From positions 19,417,312 to 19,481,311 of the forward strand of contig CM042145.1 of assembly GCA_023376005.1 (NCBI GenBank): DNA of 64,000 nucleotides, in the 5' to 3' direction. The position numbers and the translations under genes were made by a program. This DNA is from Doryteuthis pealeii. Its lineage: Eukaryota > Mollusca > Cephalopoda > Myopsida > Loliginidae. Below are positions 1 through 10,930 of the stretch, one piece after another (the first letter of the stretch is position 1; every line of letters starts with the position of its first letter). Under the pieces are notes generated by a model. It saw nothing but the letters and a program-made list of their open reading frames with translations. It did no database searches and was not told the origin of the DNA.

Positions 1-478
1 ATCTTTATTAATTGAAATAGAAGATGCAGGTATTGACCCACATGAAAAAGAATAAATAAAAAAACGTCTTATAATTTGCTTGAACCATTTATATTGTTTT
101 GGTGGTTGGTTTTGAAGGCTATCACAATGCAAGTGTAAAGAAAAATAAGGTAACTATGGTGTTGTTGGTTAACCTGTAATTTATTCTTTATATTTCGAGA
201 TAAAATCTAAAACTGAATCTGCTGCTAGCGACCGTCCATTTTGTTTTGTGTCTCATATATTCCAAATTCTCTGCATGTGTGTGTTTTTGTGTGTGTCTGT
301 TCAATAATGTCTGATTATCAATCCAGGTTTGGCATACACTTTTCTGTTTTATTATTGAGCAGTGGCCTGTTTGTTTATTTATGGGTGTGTGTGTGATTTC
401 CATGCCCATCTCATTCACCTGTTGGTCTGCATTGGATCTTGCCTTTGTGTATGTGTTCTTAAGACCAAGTTGATTTTT

Positions 479-526
<48 letters not shown>

Positions 527-589
527 TTACCCTTACATGCTTGCCATGTGTGTATGTGTGTGTGTGTTTTGTTTGTATAATAATAATAA
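1..589. other. Unassigned, with TA/CA microsatellite
   Basis: No recognised gene. Positions 487-526 are a (TA)n(CA)n microsatellite. The first 54 bases form a short open plus-strand frame ending in TAA, too short to assign. Confidence 0.5.
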
Positions 590-893
590 TATAATAATAA
601 TGAAATTTATTGTGTACAGTGCTCAGGTGCACCACAACTCATCAAAGTCTCATGTCAAGTACATAGAATAATGTATTAGTGTCAGGAACATGAACAGTTT
701 ACAGTAGTAATATGCATGTATGTGTGTGCGTGTGTGCATATGTATGTGGAGAGCAGCATTAAGTATAGTGTCGGCGGACCACAGGAAGCATGGAGGCTTT
801 GAAAGACTCAGTGCTTCGGCAGCCTATAACAGACGTGGGCAGTTTATTCCATGTCTCCACAATTCTGAGCAGGAAAAAATGTTTCCGAAAGTC
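590..893 (-). mobile_element. 5'-truncated Jockey/CR1-like LINE end with 3' UTR
   Basis: The minus-strand frame 893-759 reads DFRKHFFLLRIVETWNKLP, then CRSTESFKASM, and stops at TAA 759-761. This matches the conserved carboxyl end of Jockey/CR1-type reverse transcriptase ORFs (FF..R.V..WN.LP....S...FK). About 170 bases of 3' UTR follow. A second copy of that UTR lies at 16077-16275. Confidence 0.7.
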
Positions 894-1177
894 ACGTGAG
901 CAGTGCTGTTGTGTGTGCGTTGGATTTAGAAAAGGTTAAAATGACACTAATTTTTATCAAAAATTGTAATAGATTCTGCTGGATTTTATTCTATTTATTT
1001 ATTTATTTACTTTTGAATTATATATATTGTGTTTATGTGTATTTATATATATATATATATATACACATACGTATTGCCTTTATTTGTTTTCCATGTGTGT
1101 GTATGTTTGTTGGGTTGTGTGTGTGTATGTGTGTGTTGGATTTAAAAAAAGGTTAGAAAAAAAAGATTTAAACTTAC

Positions 1178-1314
1178 AACAGGTTGTTGCATATCTGTAC
1201 ATAATTCCCAGGTAATTAATGTAATGGGACATTTAAGTTCATTGAGGACAATCTGTGCGGCTTCTGGGTCGTTAGAAAAGTTGAATTCAGCACTTCTTGT
1301 TATGTTACCAATTC
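1178..1314 (-). CDS. Nucleoside hydrolase exon D
   Basis: The acceptor is TTCTCCAG before 1314; the donor is GTAAGT from 1177. The first two bases complete the glycine of NYRG, then [19 protein letters not shown] and ITLITWELC follow, ending in phase 0. No next exon is recognisable between 1177 and 1, so the C-terminus should lie beyond the left edge. Confidence 0.9.
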
Positions 1315-4300
1315 CTGGAGAAGACATTTTCATAGAAGAAAAAAGAAATATTTTAAAAATCTTCACTTTACTTGCAGAGACTATATATACATATATAAAT
1401 GGCAGTTGTGTGTATGTATGTATGTCCGGAGGAAACTTCAAAAATAAAACAACGACAAAGTAAATATATATACACACATTCACTATCACCAGAGCTTGCT
1501 TTTTGTGCAAAAATAATGAAGATTCAATTTATACCTGGAAAGATATTTCAAAATTAGGATTTGAATAGTAAGAAAAGGTAAAGTCATTGGTTGCGTTCGT
1601 GATTAAAACACAAATCAATTATGTAAGACCAAAACAATTAATGGGTCAGCGAGACTAACTTTTAAGTATCTTACCCTCTACCCTGGCAACACTGGGTAGC
1701 CACTTCTAGTTTATACATAAAGGGCAGTTGTGTGTATGTCTGGTTGAAAATATGAAAATAAAAAAAATTAACGCCAAAGTAAACATATATACACACATTC
1801 ACTATCACCAGATCTTGCTTTTTGAGCAAAAGTAATGAAGGTCTGATTTATATTCGTGAAGATAAATAAAAAATAAAATTTAAATAGTAACAGCATGGAT
1901 TCTTTTTTTTTTGCATTTAATATCTTAAATGGGAGACACTGATTTTTCTTTTCAGGGTGTCTATGCACTTTTTTTTCCGACACCCCATCAGGTTGAATTA
2001 ACGCAAGATCTTTTTTACTAGGGATTTTAATGGGGCATCCTGCAAGGATCCAACACATGATTCAGTAATAATGGATCTGCAAGACTAACTTTTTACCCCC
2101 CCCTTCTACACAGGTGACATTGGGTAATTTCACTTCTAATTCATTTGTAAAGTATTACAATTATTGTGGTTCTTAGCAGATGCTCTACTGACTGAGCTAA
2201 ATAAAGGAAAATATTCTAATTGAAGACAAATGGAAAAGGTTCAGATTTTCAGTATTTTAACTGCTCTAATTTATTTTTGTAACCCCCATCATTTACGTAT
2301 TGTTGTTAAAGTATATTCTGAAGGCCATTAAAATTCATGTTATAGAGAAACAATTTATTTACTATTTCTCTGAATTTTTGAGATGAGGCTTGATAATTAG
2401 TATTATTTGTATTATTTGGACTATTGTCCTCATCTTTATTGTTATCTGTACAATGTTTTAGCTGATGTGTCCTCCGGTCTTCTTCAGGTATTTCGTGTCA
2501 GATTCGGGAACCTTCTTGTCGTAATTGGGTGCTATCACGGAACTTTGAACCTAACCCTTTATTCAGTCCACGGGGGTATCCTGTTCTCATTCCACTAGCA
2601 ATAGCTGGGATACAAGTGTTAAGCTTGTGTCAATTATTATTCTATGTTACTGCTGCCCCTGACCAGAATTGAACCCACAGTCTAGTGATAACTGTCACTT
2701 AGAACTAACTCCTTTATCCACTAGGCTATGTGTCCAATCCAGTGTGAAGTTTTGGGAACTTATAAACCTAATGTCTTGTTTTGCCTAGACTATCTATCTT
2801 TTACTTATATGTGATTTTTACCTAGACTCATATTGGGTGTTTGCTTTTGTTTTTTTTTGTTTTTACTAACAATTTATTTTTTTAAATAATTACAAAAACT
2901 GTTTACTATTATTGAATTTGGATGGATAAAAAAATACTAACTGATGTATTAGAAAACAGAAAAAGTTATTCTTACCTCGGTAGTTACCTCCCATTATGTA
3001 ACAGTCTTTTAATTTAGTGCCAAAACTGGGTTCCAACCGGATTGCCATAGCAATATTTGTGAGAGGTCCAAGAGCAATAAGGGTTATCTCCCCTGTAATT
3101 TAAATCCGGAAAAGTTGGGGTTTTTTAAACACAGCATTATTTTATCAGAAATGAATAACTGTAAATAAACTATTCGAGTATTATTTTGCAAAATAAATGC
3201 AACCAATAAAATATATTTTTTGAATTAAGTAAATTTTGTTTATTTATTGATTTGCAGGGTTTTAAGATATTGTGTATTTAATTAAACAAAATAACTTTTT
3301 TTGGTAATCTGAACATTGGCTACATAAATGAGAGTAACCTCCCCTCGTTTCTTTCACTTTGAGGAAGCCTTAATAACAATTAAGTTCATTTCAAATAATG
3401 CGCAAGCACAATTAAGAACACATTTTATGATATTTTTGTGTTAAAACATGCAGTTGTATTGATTCGAACAAATTCGTATTTTCAGTGTAGATTTACGGTG
3501 AAATGAAAATGGCAAACCAAAACATAGGCTTCCTCAAAGTGAAAGAAACAAGGGGAGGTTACTCTCATTTATGTAGCTAATGTTCAGATTATACTTTTTT
3601 CGGTGTGGGGGGGATTTTTTTTTTTTTATAATCATGATTTAATCATGCAGAACACTGAAGTTGAAAATTCAACAATAAAACATGAGGACAACAGTCTGAA
3701 AAATCTAAATGATACATACTAGCAAAATATATGCACCCTCCGGGTGTAATTACTTAAGTTTTAATGTAATAAAATATATTAAATTAGAAAGGCTAATAAA
3801 ATTAAATAAAAATGCATATAAAAAGATTTGAAACAGAGGGGGTCATAATTGAAAAAGAGAACAACTGAAACTTACTCTTCCATTACTCCAGTCTTTCATT
3901 GCTAAATTTTCCTAATTTAATTATTTAGTTAAAATAGGAAGTAAAGAATAAAATGACAGTTATTTCTTCTTGTTAATGGATTTCTTTTAAGATTTATCCC
4001 CGAGATTTTTGCTCATATTTATTAAGATAAAACCAAACAACTAGAAAGCAATAATACTAAGCACATATTTATTCAAATAAAATTTTTAATATCAGTATGC
4101 AAATTAGCCTTCCCATTCACACTCTAAACAGCAATTTTGTTGTACATATAAATACAATTGCATATTATTAGTATGTAGATATAGTCAACATATCTAACTC
4201 CGGTTTCGACTGGGGGGTCCAGTGACTTCGGCCCGGGACTTTACAAGCTAATATCGTTGATCCTAGGGGGCCATTCCCCCAGGCAACACCTGCCTTGATT

Positions 4301-4892
4301 TAAAGGGGCAAGGCTGGGTTTATTGCCCAGTGCCCAAGGCGCCACCCTTGAGGGGGAATGCCGACGGATTTTTGCACCCGCCACCCATGAGTCACGGCTT
4401 GTTGGTGGTCCCACATTAATAGGGCCTTGTGCCTAACCCGTACACGTTGGGTACGTGGTAAATATCTAGTATGTAGATCAGGCCAACAGTATCAGTAACA
4501 TAAAACAATTTTATTAATAATTGAGGTTTAAATGAAAATAAAATCATGGAGAATGTGATGTAAACAATCAAGGGGGTTGTGACTTGAATAGTAATATAAT
4601 TTTGGTTACAGAAAGACTCACACTCACACACAATCTCCATTATAATAAGAAGATATTACCTGGATGTTCTTGGACAAGACGTATTAAACTGATAACGGCA
4701 TGTTCACTCTGGGCCATATCCAAACCAGGTGAATCATTATCTGGTACATCTCCAAATCCATCTTCACCATGGTATGATGCCGCGGTTACAGGTTTACAAA
4801 TCAATGGACGTTCACAGCCTGGGTAAACAGGAATCTAAAAAGATGTGAATCACTGTAATTAAACTGGAACATGATGAAAAGTTACTGGATCA

Positions 4893-4927
<35 letters not shown>

Positions 4928-5767
4928 TGTGGACAGAAAAATTATTTTTTTAAATTTGGCAGTTTCTTTATTGATAGTTTTTTAGCAGAATTCTGTATTC
5001 ATGGTTCTTTTACTAAAAACAACATCCGTATAGAAACTTATAAAAATCTTCTGATATAATTATTCAGACTCTTATCTTTATAGAAAAAAAGTAAAAATCG
5101 TTTTTTGTCAGTTCATTTTTTCATATTTCATAAAATAAAATGGGGGGGGGGTAGACCTCATAAAAAAATATTTCCCCTAATACATTTTAGGAAAAAACTA
5201 TTTCAAAACATATTTTCATTAAAAGGTAAGTAATTATGGAAATTTTCATGAAAATCAGACCATTAGTAGATTTTTCATAGATTTTTTTAAAAAAGCTTCT
5301 AGTTGTAACTTGTTTTTGGTGATGTTAAATTTCAATTGACTTAATGGTGCGAAAATGTAAACATTTAAAAAAATCATCATTTTTAAAAAAAAATCAGTTT
5401 TTTTCTTTTGAATGGACAAAAAATCTTCAAGATAATATTAACCTTTATGCAAGTTTCATTGTGTTAAATATGGGAGGGGGGGGATTAAATGTCACAGGGC
5501 AAATTGGTAGTACCTAATGATTAACAATAATTGAAAAAAATTAAAGTTGGGTAAAAAATAGCTTTAAAACTTACATCAAGTCTATCAGCAACTTTAAGCA
5601 AGCGTAAGGCATTCAGAGTTGAACAATGTGAAGCAGCATTTCCTTGGACAGTCGTGAGTGCAAGAACATTTATTGTATCTACTGCCAAAGGCATTAAAAT
5701 GGCCTGGGCATCATCAAGACCAGGATCAGTGTCTATAACAAACAGCCTTTCCCTATCACCGGGACTC
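1178..5767 (-). CDS. Inosine-uridine preferring nucleoside hydrolase gene, four internal exons (5' and 3' ends not seen)
   Basis: Four minus-strand exons (5767-5575, 4834-4660, 3092-2976, 1314-1178) join in phase to give about 207 residues of a nucleoside hydrolase, the family that cleaves the N-glycosidic bond of ribonucleosides to base and ribose. The first exon has the calcium/ribose-binding motif DTDPGLDD, then LTTVQGNA. Later exons have [12 protein letters not shown], and the junction between the last two rebuilds MGGNYRG-IGN followed by [12 protein letters not shown], the family's substrate-binding block. All junctions have AG acceptors and GT donors, and the lengths fit: 193, 175, 117 and 137 bases. 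Family members are about 310-340 residues, so roughly 100 C-terminal residues, including the expected catalytic His-Asp pair, lie left of the window or were missed; the initiator exon upstream of 5767 was not found. The introns hold Helitrons, a tRNA-headed SINE and a foldback element. Whether the gene is intact cannot be told here. Confidence 0.9.
1380..1709 (+). mobile_element. Non-autonomous Helitron-like element, family E (copy 1)
   Basis: It starts near a TATATAAATGGCAGTTGTGTG motif shared with the elements at 59-60 kb. It ends with hairpin CTACCC...GGGTAG, a short spacer, then CTAG before T, the Helitron 3' signature. No coding capacity. The 5' TC is degenerate. Confidence 0.6.
1711..2139 (+). 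mobile_element. Non-autonomous Helitron-like element, family E (copy 2)
   Basis: It abuts the previous copy directly. It shares the AAAGGGCAGTTGTGTG start and ends CTAA before T after a diverged terminal hairpin. The interior (about 2030-2090) contains a tRNA-like stretch also seen at 21.6 and 60.0 kb. Confidence 0.55.
2160..2395 (-). repeat. Dispersed repeat flanking a SINE, with a SINE-A promoter stub
   Basis: The region holds a fragment of the SINE-A head (2170-2210) and about 200 bases that recur inverted at 42860-43090, always beside SINE-C. It therefore behaves as part of a larger composite repeat. Confidence 0.6.
2396..2745 (-). mobile_element. tRNA-headed SINE with hammerhead-like module (SINE-C), copy 1
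   Basis: Read on the minus strand, a pol III-like head comes first (A box TAGCCTAGTGG at 2729-2719, B box GGGTTCAATTC at 2676-2666). Then comes a body, then CCTGAAGAAG with a hairpin and a decayed GAAAC, and a tail ending in AT-rich repeats. The copy sits inside a hydrolase intron. Confidence 0.7.
2976..3092 (-). CDS. Nucleoside hydrolase exon C
   Basis: The acceptor is AATTACAG before 3092; the donor is GTAAG from 2975. It encodes [16 protein letters not shown] through [10 protein letters not shown], the conserved core strand with the LGPLTN motif. The phase (2 bases, 38 codons, 1 base) matches both neighbours exactly. Confidence 0.92.
3305..3591. mobile_element. Foldback/MITE with 65-bp terminal inverted repeats
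   Basis: The left arm 3305-3369 and right arm 3527-3591 are nearly perfect inverted copies, starting TAATCTGAACATT. The interior of about 157 bp is non-coding. A truncated relative is at 41700-41850. It lies in a hydrolase intron. Confidence 0.75.
3719..4653 (-). mobile_element. Non-autonomous Helitron, family D (copy 1), interrupted by a GC-rich insertion
   Basis: On the minus strand it begins A|TCTTCTTATTATAATGG at 4653. It ends with hairpin CACCCGGAGGGTG, about 11 bases, then CTAG|T at 3719. The A/T-flanked TC...CTAG structure is the Helitron hallmark. It aligns with 45601-46231 except for the GC-rich insert at about 4195-4465. Confidence 0.75.
4195..4465 (+). mobile_element. GC-rich dispersed element, unclassified (copy 1)
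   Basis: About 270 bp, far richer in GC than its surroundings. It begins CTCCGGTTTCGACTGG and ends GTACGTGGTAAATAT. It interrupts a Helitron and is flanked by similar TAGTATGTAGAT direct repeats, suggesting a target duplication. The inverse copy is at 55276-55530. No ORF or promoter was recognised. Confidence 0.65.
4660..4834 (-). CDS. Nucleoside hydrolase exon B
   Basis: The acceptor is CTTTTTAG before 4834; the donor GTAATA begins at 4659. It encodes 58 codons plus one base, starting [11 protein letters not shown] and ending IRLVQEHP, the region after the first beta-strands with the family-typical HGEDGFGD. A Helitron end lies at 4653, only six bases past the exon. Confidence 0.9.
4895..4926. 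repeat. (TG)n microsatellite
   Basis: About sixteen TG units, in the hydrolase intron between exons A and B. Confidence 0.9.
4950..5518. mobile_element. Terminal-repeat element, family G, 5'-truncated
   Basis: It is homologous to the right two-thirds of 17879-18580: it shares TTTCTTTATTGATA, a G-run near 5145, and the terminus AAATTGGTAGTACCTA. It lies in the intron between exons A and B. Confidence 0.7.
5575..5767 (-). CDS. Nucleoside hydrolase exon A (D-rich motif)
   Basis: The acceptor is a T-rich tract ending TTTCCAG before 5767; the donor is GTAAG from 5574. The exon adds 1 base plus 64 codons ([21 protein letters not shown] to KVADRLD in outline) and ends in phase 0. An in-frame ATG upstream at 5841 lies before the acceptor and encodes only low-complexity residues, so it is not taken as the start. 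Confidence 0.9.
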
Positions 5768-5884
5768 CTGGAAAAAAAAAAAAAAAAAAAAGGTAAAATT
5801 TTAAACAAATTAAGATTCATAATTCTTTTTAAAAAATACAAGTTTCTGGTAATCTTGCAATCATCATCATCATGTCACACCAAC

Positions 5885-6060
5885 AGTATGGATACCCATG
5901 ACTCTCGCCAAGCAGGACGCTTGGCAAGAGTCATGGGTATCCATACTGTTGTATTGGTCATCACTTCTGGCATGTCTTCCACATAATATCCAGAATCTAC
6001 ACAGAGCTGATTGATATAGGTTTTTGTTGGTCGGCCTACACTAGTCTGTCTATAAGAGAA
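5885..6060 (-). mobile_element. RTE-like LINE carboxyl-terminal fragment ending in a palindrome
   Basis: The minus frame reads TSVGRPTKTYINQLCVDSG, then YYVEDMPEVM. This is the GRP..TYIDQL...DTG...DL...M block at the end of RTE/BovB-type ORFs. The 3' side (about 5886-5950) folds into a perfect inverted repeat of about 28 bp per arm, so the fragment ends as a foldback. Confidence 0.7.
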
Positions 6061-6484
6061 TGTCACTTTAACTTTGTAATCGAAAAAAAAAAAAAACTTG
6101 TCTTTTTTATAATTTTCACATCTCTCTCTCTCTCCATATATATTACCCACACACACAGATGCTGATAGCTTTTTGATTTAGTGCATCCTGGGACGCACAT
6201 ATTTGCTTTGAATGAGTCCCCGGGAAATTTGATGTGTCCCAACTAAAGTTTCTTAATAGATGGTAGGTATTTTATTTATGATCTGGGGAAACAACTAAAG
6301 CTCTAACTCCTACCTTGTAACCTATCCTGTGTAATTCATTTCTAAGAAACTATTGAAATGTATTTACAGTTAGCTTGAAATGGTGAGGGAAGAAAAAAGA
6401 AAAACATTGGGACGCATGGATGTGATTTTACTGCATCCTTTTAGATTTGGGGCATCAGAGACGCAGGATGCGTACCTATCAGCA

Positions 6485-6486
<2 letters not shown>

Positions 6487-6521
<35 letters not shown>
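6487..6521. repeat. (TA)n microsatellite
   Basis: Uninterrupted TA dinucleotides between two RTE-like fragments. Confidence 0.9.
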
Positions 6522-6522
<1 letters not shown>

Positions 6523-6539
6523 CAAATCGAGCTGACAGC

Positions 6540-6935
6540 ACAAATTTCATGACTCTCTCTCACCACCAGTCCCTATCAGTCATCACTCCAGCACAACATC
6601 CAGTGTCTGCACATAGCTGCTCTATGTAAGTTTTAGCTAGTCGGCCTACACTGATGTGTCCATGTGTAGGTGTCCACAGGAGAATGTTACTCATAATTTT
6701 GTCCTTGAGTGTACAGCATGTCTTGTTTGTCTTATTTGGATGGTTTGTGTGATAGGAGGTAAGTGGCTGTATAGCCGTTTTTTGTGGGGGTGCTGCTTCA
6801 GGGATTTGTTAAAGACAGCACACAACATCCTTATATAGTTCACATCTAGCCTTTTTCTCCATGCGTTTCATTAAAGTCCAAGTGGTGCAGCCCTACAGTA
6901 GCACTGACACAGCTCAGAAGAACTCTCACTTTATC
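6540..6935 (-). mobile_element. RTE-like LINE carboxyl-terminal fragment
   Basis: The minus strand reads, with frameshifts and stops, LKDKIMSNILLWTPTHGH, SVGRLAKTYIEQLCADTGC and VMTDRDWW. This is the same block as at 5885-6060 and 37730-38120 and is pseudogenic. Confidence 0.7.
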
Positions 6936-7183
6936 TTATCAGATTCTTGATTTTCACAGCTTGCCTACTTAGAAAAAAAGAGGAAAATACTAAGGCGAAT
7001 CAAAAGTTCTACAATATTTTGGTAGCGTGCTAGTTTTGCAGGGGTTGGTAGTATTGTGGTAGTTGGTGTGCTGACATGTTGTGCATTGCTTCACTCAGTG
7101 TGGGATTTGAAAGCAATATAGATGAATGTGCAACATAGACTAATTTGGAAACTTAGGCTTTGAACTGGGCCATAATTATTTGT

Positions 7184-7562
7184 TTGTTTTATTTAACGGC
7201 ACATCAACCTCGGTGGGCCATTTAAGTACAAAATGGCTGAGCAGTCTATAACAATGCAACTCCACTTTGGCCCTTATTTAGGCTGCACCAGTGGTCGGAG
7301 AGTCCCCCTCTGATCAATCGGCTGGTCATGTCAAGCCCTAGCATCTACATGATTGTCCCAACCCTATTGCTCTTAGGGACCCCCCCCCCAACTATTTTTA
7401 TCATATATGTGCTTGAAGGCGGTATCTGAGGGTCTTAGAGTCCTGGGTATGACGTTAAACAGCATCTAATAGTAAAGTTCCATTTCTAAAACTCTGGAGA
7501 GAATGATGTACCCTTCATCCCCATTACTCCCAGGTCCATTTTAACCCGGAGTGGTAGTACCT
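7184..7562 (-). mobile_element. 3' UTR/tail of an RNase-H-type LINE
   Basis: Minus-strand text runs from GGGACCCTAACAGGTAC to GATGTGCCGTTAAA. It matches 53145-53590 (plus), part of 52110-52265, and the end of the coding LINE fragment at 54240-54660. Non-coding. Confidence 0.65.
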
Positions 7563-9403
7563 GTTAGGGTCCCTTCTATGGGTTAAATAGAAAAAAATGA
7601 ATTTGAAAAAACGTGTTTTAAAAAATTATGAATACCCAACAAGAATGAAAACAAAACGTCTTTGGCATAAAATCCAATCAACCAGCCAACCAACCACCCA
7701 CCCTAACATTAATGGACGATTCCACTTATATGAAGAATGGGTATGCCCCAAAATCAGGCGGGAGTCGCAAAACGGGTGGGTGGGGTGGAGCACTAATCCT
7801 TGGTGAAAATATTGACTTCAATATGGCACCTTCCAGACGTTTCAAATTCACTATTAAATTTTTAAGTGAATAAAAATCGACCAATTGAATCAGAGAAAGT
7901 ACTTTTTTCTTTTCATCAATTCAAAGAAAAATATTGCTTTTAAAACTAAAAAAAAAATCATGCTATAGAAATTAATTTTTTGAGTTTTAAGCAAAACTTT
8001 TCAAACCACTTTTTTCTGGTACTGAATTTTTTTTTTTTTTAATATATGTTCTTCCTTCAGGATTTTATCTTTCTAGAAATGTAAAAATTAGAGCTCGGCA
8101 AATTTTTTTCTTTAAATGATCAAAGGAATTCGGAATTGATAAAAACCTTCATTTTTTTAATAAAAAAAGTAATTCGTTATAAAATTAAGTCATCAATGAA
8201 TAAAGTCGTGAAAATTTCATTAAAATCGGACAATTCCCTGATTTTTGGTAGAGATGTGCATGTGAAAATGATAAAAAAGACAAGTTTTTTTTTTTCTTTT
8301 CTTTTCGATTACGTAAAGTTACGTTACGTAATCGAAAAAATTTTTTTTCGAAGTTACTTTTACTAAAGTAACTTCGAAAAAAAATTTGTCTTAAACAACA
8401 AGCCATTTCTGAGAAGCCCAATAAGTTTTAAGTTTAAAACAATTTGTCATGAATCAGAAAAACGATAATAAAAAACTTTATACAATGGCAAAACATGTTT
8501 TCAACACTTCCAGAAACTTAAAAGTGCGCGCGATAAAAATGGCAAGCCGGCTTGTTTATTGACTTGCACAATCAAAACACTCGACATCATAAAAAGTCAA
8601 ACATTTCTTAACATTTTGACGTCTCAAAACTTTAGTCTTACTTACTCCATATTTCTTCTTTATTTTTCTTGTTCTGCTATAAGCATTACATAAGAAATTC
8701 TTATGTAATGTTTATTTTCTCCGGGTTTCTACTGTAACTGTACGACGTACGTACGTACACTAGGTTCTTTTTTGTTTTTGTTTTTCCTCGTTAGTCTAGA
8801 AGTACCTACAAATATTGGGGTCTGTACCACCCGTAAATTCCACAATAGATTTGAAATTATTAGTCTTACACGACAATAAAAAAAATCTGCCCCCTTATAA
8901 TGAAAAAACTGCAGGATGGACTTCTTGAACTGATTTCTTTGGTTGGATCTTGGGAGGAGGCGTGGTTTTCGCAAAAAATAATTAAAATATTAAAAAAAAA
9001 AAACAAACTCCAAAACATTATATTAAGAAAACTTCTTTTTGAGCGAGCCCAAATATATTTGTATAATAGAAATTTTCTCATTTACATACTCTTTATTGGC
9101 GTCCCTTATTTCTATGGTAATAAATCTTAAGTTATAGTTAGCAAGTTTAAGTTATATAATTGGTTGATGCTAACTATAACTTGTGACATATTCCGGTGAG
9201 AGGCAAATAAATCTGTACAGGCTAGACTGGCAGATTATTACTAGTAAAGTTTCCCACGTTAGGTTATTAAACAGACTCCCATTTCATAAATATGCATTTT
9301 CAAAGGAAAATTGCTATCTGTGTTATTTTTAGGAAAAGGTTGAGGCCGACTTTTTCTTTTGAAGAAAAACCAAATTTGTTCATCAAAACAACTGTTTTTT
9401 AAT
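7563..9403. other. AT-rich interval without recognised gene; nested hairpins
   Basis: No coding evidence. Positions 8306-8332 and 8345-8384 are two adjacent palindromes (CGATTACGTAA and CGAAGTTACTTT arms). Position 8205-8250 has a short stretch of the repeat family also seen at 20022 and 32625. Confidence 0.5.
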
Positions 9404-10133
9404 CTAGGTACCACTAAAACAGGTCACGTTATCAGTTTATTTAGGACATATTGAAGGAAGAAACGAAAATATCTTTTATTTTTTTATTTTTATATCTCGC
9501 AAAAATGAAATAACGAACACAAAAGTTGTTACAAAGAAAAACTGTTAATTCAAAGATCAAATTATCCGATTGGGGAAAAATTTCTCATCGTTATAGTGAA
9601 AAATAAGTAAAATAGTCCGTTTATTTACACACGGCCAGTTTCTTTATTGATATTTTTTAACAGAATTCTCTATTCATGGTTCTTTTACTAAAAAGCTCTC
9701 GCATTGAGACTTATAAAAATCTTCTGATATAATTATTATTCAGACAATTATCTTTATAGAAAAAAAGTAAAAAATCGTTTTTTGTCGGTTCATTTTTTCA
9801 TATTTCATAAAATAAAATGGGGGGGGGGTAGATCTCGTAAAAAAATATTTCAGACAGATTTTTATCTAAAGGTAAGTAATTATGGAATTTTCGTGAAAAT
9901 CGGACCATTAATTGATTTTTCATAGAATTTTTAAAAAGCCTCTAGTCATAACTTGTTTTTGGCTACGTTAAATTTCAATTGATTTAACGGCGCAAAAATG
10001 TAAACATTGTTTTTCGTTCATAATTTTCATTATTTCCGTGAGCTGAATTTTTTTTTTTAATCATCAGGAGTTTGTTTAAAGTTTCCTTGTGTTATATATA
10101 GGGGGGGGGGTTTACAGGGAAATTGGTGGTAGC
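9404..10133. mobile_element. Terminal-repeat element, family G
   Basis: It begins CTAGGTACCAC and ends AATTGGTGGTAGCT, terminal inverted repeats like those of 17879-18580, with a homologous non-coding interior throughout. It meets an inverted truncated copy immediately to the right. Confidence 0.7.
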
Positions 10134-10152
10134 TACGTGTACGTACAGTGTC

Positions 10153-10416
10153 CTTAGTTACCACCAATTTTCCCTGTGAAATTTACCCCCCCCCATATTT
10201 AACACGATGAAACTTGCATAAAGGTTATTATTATCTTCAAATTTTTTGGCCATTCAAAAGAAGAAATTTTGAAAAAAAACTGAGGATTTTTTTTTTAATT
10301 TTCAGCTTACGGAAATAATGAAAATTATGAACGAAAAACAATGTTTACATATTTGCACCGTAAAATCAATTGAAATTTAACGTAGCCAAAAACTAGTTAT
10401 GACTACTGGCTTTTTT
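10153..10416. mobile_element. Family G element, inverted truncated copy
   Basis: It begins TTAGTTACCACCAATTTTCC and is the reverse complement of the right part of 9404-10133. The two make a large palindrome centred near 10143. Confidence 0.65.
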
Positions 10417-10439
10417 TTTTTTTTTTTTTTTTTTTTGTA

Positions 10440-10930
10440 CAATGTACATGGATCAGTTTAGGCTATATTGAATAAACGAAAGTAAATATTTTTGAACTTT
10501 GTTTTTTAAAAATCTCGCAAAAAAAAAACGATCATACAGAGTTGTAATATTATGACATTTTTTTGCACTTTTTATTTCCGATTTCATTCATTTTTCCTAA
10601 AAAAAACTACTGCGTTGTATGTTATAAAATTTTTTGATATAGTTATTCAGACTCTTATCTTTATAGAAAAAAGTAAAAAGTGTTCATTTTTTTTATCTCA
10701 TAAAATAAAATAGGTAGACCCCGTAAAAAAATATTTCCCCTAATATATTTTATGAAAAAACTATAAGATATATTTACATCCAAAGGTACATAGTTAGGGA
10801 AATTTTCAGACTATTAATTGATTTTTCATAGAATTAAAAAAAAAAAACAACCTCTTATCGTAACTTGTTTTTAGCTACATTAAATTTCAGTTGATTAAAA
10901 TCGTATTTATTTAATCAAAGAAAATATTGT
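10440..10930. mobile_element. Family G element, diverged copy
   Basis: It shares the GATCAGTTTAGGCTATATTG start region, the TTATTCAGACTCTTATC motif and ATTTTTCATAGAATT with the intact copies, with many substitutions. A further fragment is at 11940-12095. Confidence 0.55.

Noticed and set aside
1..54. Short plus-strand frame ending IDPHEKE-stop
   Set aside because: Only 17 codons are visible at the window edge, with no recognisable family.
5875..6156. Extension of the hydrolase gene upstream of exon A
   Set aside because: The frame encodes an RTE-like LINE end and a palindrome, not hydrolase sequence.
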